Source of the DNA: Leptidea sinapis
Lineage: Eukaryota > Arthropoda > Insecta > Lepidoptera > Pieridae
Reading direction: 5' to 3'
DNA: 64,000 nt
Assembly (NCBI RefSeq): GCF_905404315.1
Contig: NC_066282.1
Location: 8,270,501 to 8,334,500, forward strand
Shown here: positions 60,201 through 64,000 of the stretch, in pieces
Layout of the letters: the number at the start of each line of letters is the position of its first letter
How positions within the stretch are numbered: the stretch's first letter is position 1
Notes under the pieces: model-generated
Told to the model about the DNA's origin: nothing
Seen by the model: only the letters and a program-made list of their open reading frames with translations
The model's database searches: none
Translations under genes and position numbers: made by a program

Positions 60201-62850
60201 ATTCCCACTCCGTGGTGTCATTAAGAAAATCGTTTATGCTATAATAACCTTTCACACACAAACGTATTTTTAACAATTTTTTTTTAATTTCGTAACACAT
60301 TTGTTTTGTACATTTTCTGGGATCATATTGTAGAAGCATATACATCGCAACACGAAAACGAAAGTATGTTTACTGGTGATCATAACACCCGTCTGAAAGG
60401 ACGCCGCTTGGAACTAACTTGCAGATTCTAAACCCATCAAAAACCCCCATAAACATTTCCGACTTCATTTTACAATAGAGTTGACCTGATGAAGTAGGCT
60501 CAGCAATTAGTATCAACCAATTCAAAAACAAGCTTACGCACAAAGGAACTATTAAATAAGCAAATAACCACGAGTATTTGGATTTTTTTAATGAAAATAA
60601 ACGATGAGACGATCAGGACGTTCAATGTTTTTCAGCTGATGGCAATTGATACACCCTGTCCATTTCAATTCAGTGCCGCTCAAGATTCTTGAAAAAACCA
60701 AAAATTCTGAGCGGCACTACAATTGCGCTCGTCACCTTGAGACATAAGATATTAAGTCTCATTTGCCCTTCAAACCGAAACACAATAATGTTTACATATT
60801 ACTGCTTCACGGCAGAAATAGGCGCGGTTGTTGTACCCATTATCTAGCCGGCATCCTGTGCAAATGAACTTTCCACTGTTGGATAGAGGCATCATCAGTT
60901 ATCAACATCAAATACCTGCCAAACTGATTTACTTATAATAAACCCTACAGCTGGTGCAAATTTCTTATCGAGATCAGATCGGGTAGGTACTTAAATGGAA
61001 CGTGTTTGAAAGGGTTAACATGTTATGGGAGTAAATGAATGCAGGAAAGCATCCCAGGAGTACGGCAATTAGAGTTCCGCAATCTCTACCTCAAAGAGGC
61101 AGACGTTTAAGTTTAGTATCGTGATTTTTCGCAGGGAATTAAGAAGGTGGGGAAGATATAAACGGTAAACGCCCATTTGCCAGACATAAGTACGCAGTTT
61201 TCGTGAAAGATGGGGACAAATTTATTTCTAACCATTATTACAAGATATTTTCTTTAATTTCGTCATTGTTGTGTTACAAACTAACCAAGTATCACAATAA
61301 AGTTCAATAGTTTATTTCTATTATTTATCAAACTTCTATTTACGTTTACCCAAATTTTTTGCGTTGTTTCGTTTTTTTTTTGTAGAATTATTTTTTAGCT
61401 TTTTCATATAACAGTTTTCTTATATCTAGCACGATACTAAACCCAAGCCGAGAGATGAGTTGTGTGTATAATTTTGTGGACTCACTTTGCCTGAGCCATC
61501 AATGTGTCCAAGTTCTCGATAAGTCCTTGGCCGCGCATAGCGACCAGATCGCCCGCTGCGGATTCATCGCCGATATTGTACGCGCAGTATCGCAGACTTG
61601 GCTTCAACTCTTCAACCTAAACCAAATATTTGCACATATTCATAGGTAGCGTAAAATTGAATTATAACAATTAGGGCGCATATTCCAAAAAAAGTGTCTC
61701 AGATCGCAAATCTAAAAAATATATTTAGTGACCGAAAGTCGACCAGAACACGAATTGAGACATGATTGACGATACACGGCTCACAATGGAATATTTTTAC
61801 AAACACTTAATTTCTATGTCGGAATTATTGTTTTAAGTGCAAAGTTAGTAAGACTTTAAAATCAATTAATCTCTACATTTAATAAAATCGCAACACAATA
61901 AAAGCCTGTACATTGATTTTTATTAAAATAGAACAACTAGAAACAAAACAAAATCCAAAAAAATATAGAATTTTGTTGGTAGGTATGTCCGGGACTCCGG
62001 GCAAAACGCAATAACTACTATTAAATAGATTTTAATTCTAATTTTGCATATTAAAAAGCCGTCGGGATTATAATATTGTCACACTAGATGCAGTTATAGA
62101 ATATTTGCTACTTCATAGCGTCAACACAAGGCAAAAAGGCAAAAGGAAAAGGCTCAGTTTCACCTGACATGGAATCATGGATTTCTGCTTCCATGCAGGA
62201 CTGTTTTTCAGCCATCCCCTCCTCCTAAGGTTTTGAGCGGGAGTGCATGTATTGTGGCTGCCCGATTACCTACTTAAGCTATCTTTTTTTTATAAAATGT
62301 AATATTTAAAAAAAAATGATGTGGTATCGTGGGACACCAGGTAGGAACGAAGTTCCTTCGGCTAATGTAGAATCGACACAAATTGCAAAAAAAATCGTTG
62401 TAATATTGCTATAATCGTTATCATATATTAATATAATAATATTGATAATATATACACTACTCGCTTGTGTATGCGACTGTCGCGCCTGCGCACGTCTTAT
62501 TTAACGGTTTTATTCCACGCACTTTTTTCCACGGATTTTTTCTTACGGTTTTACTATCACATTTTTTTCAGTTCGGTCGCGCAGCAAAATCCCTATCCCC
62601 TCCAAGCCTGCCGTAAGGAACTTCGTTCCAAAAAATTAAATTATTAAATGACACTGCTTACTTTCTGCTTATAAACTAATCGTTCGTCCTCCGGTAACGT
62701 AGCGCTCAGTTTCTCCAGGACAATCTGTGCGCGGTTCAAGCTCTCCGCAGCCGGCCGCCATTGCTGTAGTTCGACCAATAGCAGACCGCTCAGACACGCT
62801 GCGTACGCGCCCGCTTCAAGCTGCGTGCGCGCCTCGCACACACCACTTTG
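57240..62850 (-). CDS. Srp68: SRP68, signal recognition particle subunit (3' three exons; partial)
   Basis: SRP68 binds 7SL RNA and, with SRP72, forms part of the S domain of the signal recognition particle, which targets secretory proteins to the ER. Visible exons are 62662-62850, 61486-61616 and 57240-58257, joining in frame to 445 residues of the roughly 600-residue protein. Diagnostic blocks are CEARTQLEAGAYAACLSGLL, RYCAYNIGDESAAGDL, VEWRGRRVTVRPEKVRLFLI, KVRPQDLTRLYEIILQN, VLEDEDDDEE and CKPLFFDLACNFIEFP, with the end KGFLGWGKGDK. The N-terminal exons are not between 62851 and 64000, so the gene continues beyond the window. Introns (3.2 kb and 1.0 kb) carry two MITEs, a tRNA-like unit and SINE copy 6. 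Confidence 0.94.
58500..58968. mobile_element. Tourist/Harbinger-type MITE, TAA-flanked, 469 bp
   Basis: Imperfect inverted arms: GGCCCGGTTTCCACCAAAGC at the left against GGAAACTGGTCC at the right, with AAAGCGG(A/G)GAGGAGATG shared inward. TAA flanks both sides (58497-58499 and 58969-58971). Non-coding, in the first visible SRP68 intron from the 3' end. Confidence 0.75.
59030..59796. mobile_element. piggyBac-type MITE, longer copy, 767 bp
   Basis: The ends match 16710-17126 in reversed orientation, beginning GGGTATGTTCCGATATGC and mirrored at 59796. The left flank is TTAA and the right TAAA, one change from TTAA. Both outer halves match the short copy. The centre carries about 350 bp that the short copy lacks. 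Non-coding. Confidence 0.82.
60082..60154 (-). repeat. tRNA-like cloverleaf unit (73 nt)
   Basis: On the minus strand, GAACGGT pairs with ATCGTTC (acceptor, with one G-T). GCTC pairs with GAGC (D stem), CCGGC with GCCGG (anticodon stem), and GTGGG with CCCGC (T stem). The Pol III boxes GGCTCAGTTGGTTAGAGC and GGTTCGAGTCCC are intact. The anticodon loop ACGGAAC has C instead of U at position 33 and no isotype fits, so a functional tRNA is doubtful; a tRNA-derived SINE head is more likely. Partial copies at 44790 and 62915 share the flank ATAAAATTTTG. Confidence 0.6.
60583..60880 (-). mobile_element. SINE-like poly(A) retroposon, copy 6
   Basis: T-run at the left, then GATGAGACGATCAGGACG and the whole body to CCGGCATCCTGTGC. 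Carries a small extra insertion (AATGTTTTTCAG) compared with copy 1. In SRP68 intron. Confidence 0.8.
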
Positions 62851-62914
62851 CTAAAAAAAAAATAAACTATTGATTATAAATTTTCTGAGATAAAATTTAA
62901 AAAACAAAATTTTA

Positions 62915-62987
62915 TGAACGATGCGGGCCTCGAACACACGACCTCCGGCGTTCCGTGCCAAACGGTTAGCTCAGTTGGTTAGAGTAC
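62915..62987. repeat. Rearranged tRNA-like unit, halves in opposite orientation
   Basis: 62915-62959 matches the antisense of the 3' half of the unit at 60082-60154 (GAACGATGCGGGCCTCGAAC.. through CGGCGTTCCGTGCC). 62960-62987 matches the sense 5' half (ACGGTTAGCTCAGTTGG, then TTAGAGTAC). The 5' half is therefore inverted with respect to the other. Confidence 0.75.
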
Positions 62988-63479
62988 ATTTAAAAAAAAA
63001 TGTTTTCAAATTTTATTTGTGGATTTATCCTAGAAGTGAGGGTTATCACTTTAAAAACAACAAATTGTTTAAATTTACTGATCGGTGGCGTAGAGTCAGT
63101 AAGAACTCTTCTTAGGTTCTGTCCTGGTTGTGCAGTGGCATCGGGTTTTTCAATAAGGTAATTCGCAGAAGAAATAGAAAGTCTGGAATTGTGCCCGTAA
63201 TACTGCACTGGGCTCGCCCCTCATTGCATGGGCACCAGAAATACAGTATATATTTCTGGAAAACAATCATTTAAAAGTATAAACACTATGTTATCTAAGA
63301 ATTTATCACTTGAATAATATAAAAAGAAGTTATCATCATTTAATTATTCAATTCAAAAAAGTAGAATGAACATGAGAAGTGGCTAGAATCCTATTGACAC
63401 TCTTTTAAATCGTTTAATTGGACATAATTCCAGAAAACATTCCAAACCACAATCATGTCGAAATTGAGTTAAGATTTCT

Positions 63480-64000
63480 ATTCTATTCTATTCTTCCTAC
63501 TATGGCTCCTGTGGAAGGTATACCACAAGTTTGCCAATGTCACGTTAAGGTAGACCACCAAGCTTAGAGTATTCTTTTACTAATTTTAATGGTATTGATC
63601 GGTGCTTAAGATTGAAACAAGTTTTATTTTCTTATACCTGAAACAAATATACATGCTGTTAGGACTATAGACACACACAAATATAATTACTTAAATTATT
63701 TGATATAAGTACTTAGTGCTATTTACAACTTAATCTTATTTATTTTAATATATTTACACAAAATATATACAAAAGGAGTGAAAACTAGAGAGAGGAGACA
63801 TTTAAAGGAAGTTGGGCGGGGAATTTCAGGAGGTATAAAATTGTATAAAGAAGGTTGTGTTAAAGGGCAATTGAAGAATAAATGATCCACGTTTCCCTCA
63901 TCTAGACCACATTCACACAAGGAATTGTCCCTAATTCTTATTTTAGCCAAAAATACTGGGGTACAAGCATGATTAAAACGTAGACGACAAATAGTTGAAA
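63480..64000 (-). mobile_element. LINE 3' end (same family as 8960-10040), cut by window edge
   Basis: 63723-63950 encodes CECGLDEGNVDHLFFNCP, PEIPRPTSF and KYIKINKIKL, closely like 9213-9620. The 3' UTR match runs to CTATTCTATTCTTCCTACT at 63480. It lies upstream of the visible SRP68 exons. Confidence 0.85.

Noticed and set aside
63723..63950. A cellular zinc-finger protein (CECGLDEGNVDHLFFNCP)
   Set aside because: The same tail occurs at 9213-9620 with matching 3' UTR, so it is LINE sequence.

Overview
The window is insect nuclear DNA, most probably from a moth or butterfly (Lepidoptera). It is AT-rich, its genes are split by canonical GT-AG introns, and transposon relics of types common in lepidopteran genomes are densely packed. 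These include jockey/CR1-type LINEs, a poly(A)-tailed SINE-like family, Helitron-like elements ending in CTAG, Tc1 and mariner copies, and MITEs. The order is inferred from this repeat content, and no species can be named.

Five conserved cellular genes can be assembled by joining exons in frame: Gemin6 (minus, 1074-2731, complete), BLOC1S2/Blos2 (plus, 8256-11581, complete), a SIAH/sina-like RING E3 ligase (minus, 15452-24273, complete), Znf598, the ribosome-collision E3 ligase (plus, 40764-56627, nine exons, complete), and SRP68 (minus, 57240-62850, last three exons; its 5' part lies beyond the window). Znf598 and SRP68 converge tail to tail with about 0.6 kb between their stop codons.

The rest is mainly mobile DNA. 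A rearranged Ty1/copia retrotransposon lies at about 3.9-7.6 kb. The introns of the SIAH-like gene carry a LINE relic, a piggyBac-type MITE, a mariner relic split by a SINE, a complete but decayed Tc1 element with long inverted repeats, adjacent Helitron-like elements and a further MITE. A nearly full-length LINE lies at 25.2-29.4 kb. A complete PIF/Harbinger element with about 40-bp inverted repeats lies at 31.7-35.5 kb. Its transposase and MADF genes sit on opposite strands, each with an exon inside an intron of the other. Znf598 introns hold at least four LINE fragments, and SRP68 introns hold two MITEs, a SINE and tRNA-like sequences.

The cellular genes share no obvious pathway. Gemin6 acts in snRNP assembly, BLOC1S2 in lysosome-related organelle trafficking, the SIAH-like protein and ZNF598 in ubiquitination, and SRP68 in secretory protein targeting. 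The most notable structures are the interlocked Harbinger gene pair, a tRNA-like unit whose two halves lie in opposite orientation, the chimeric copia 5' end, and a Znf598 exon abutting an antisense LINE.
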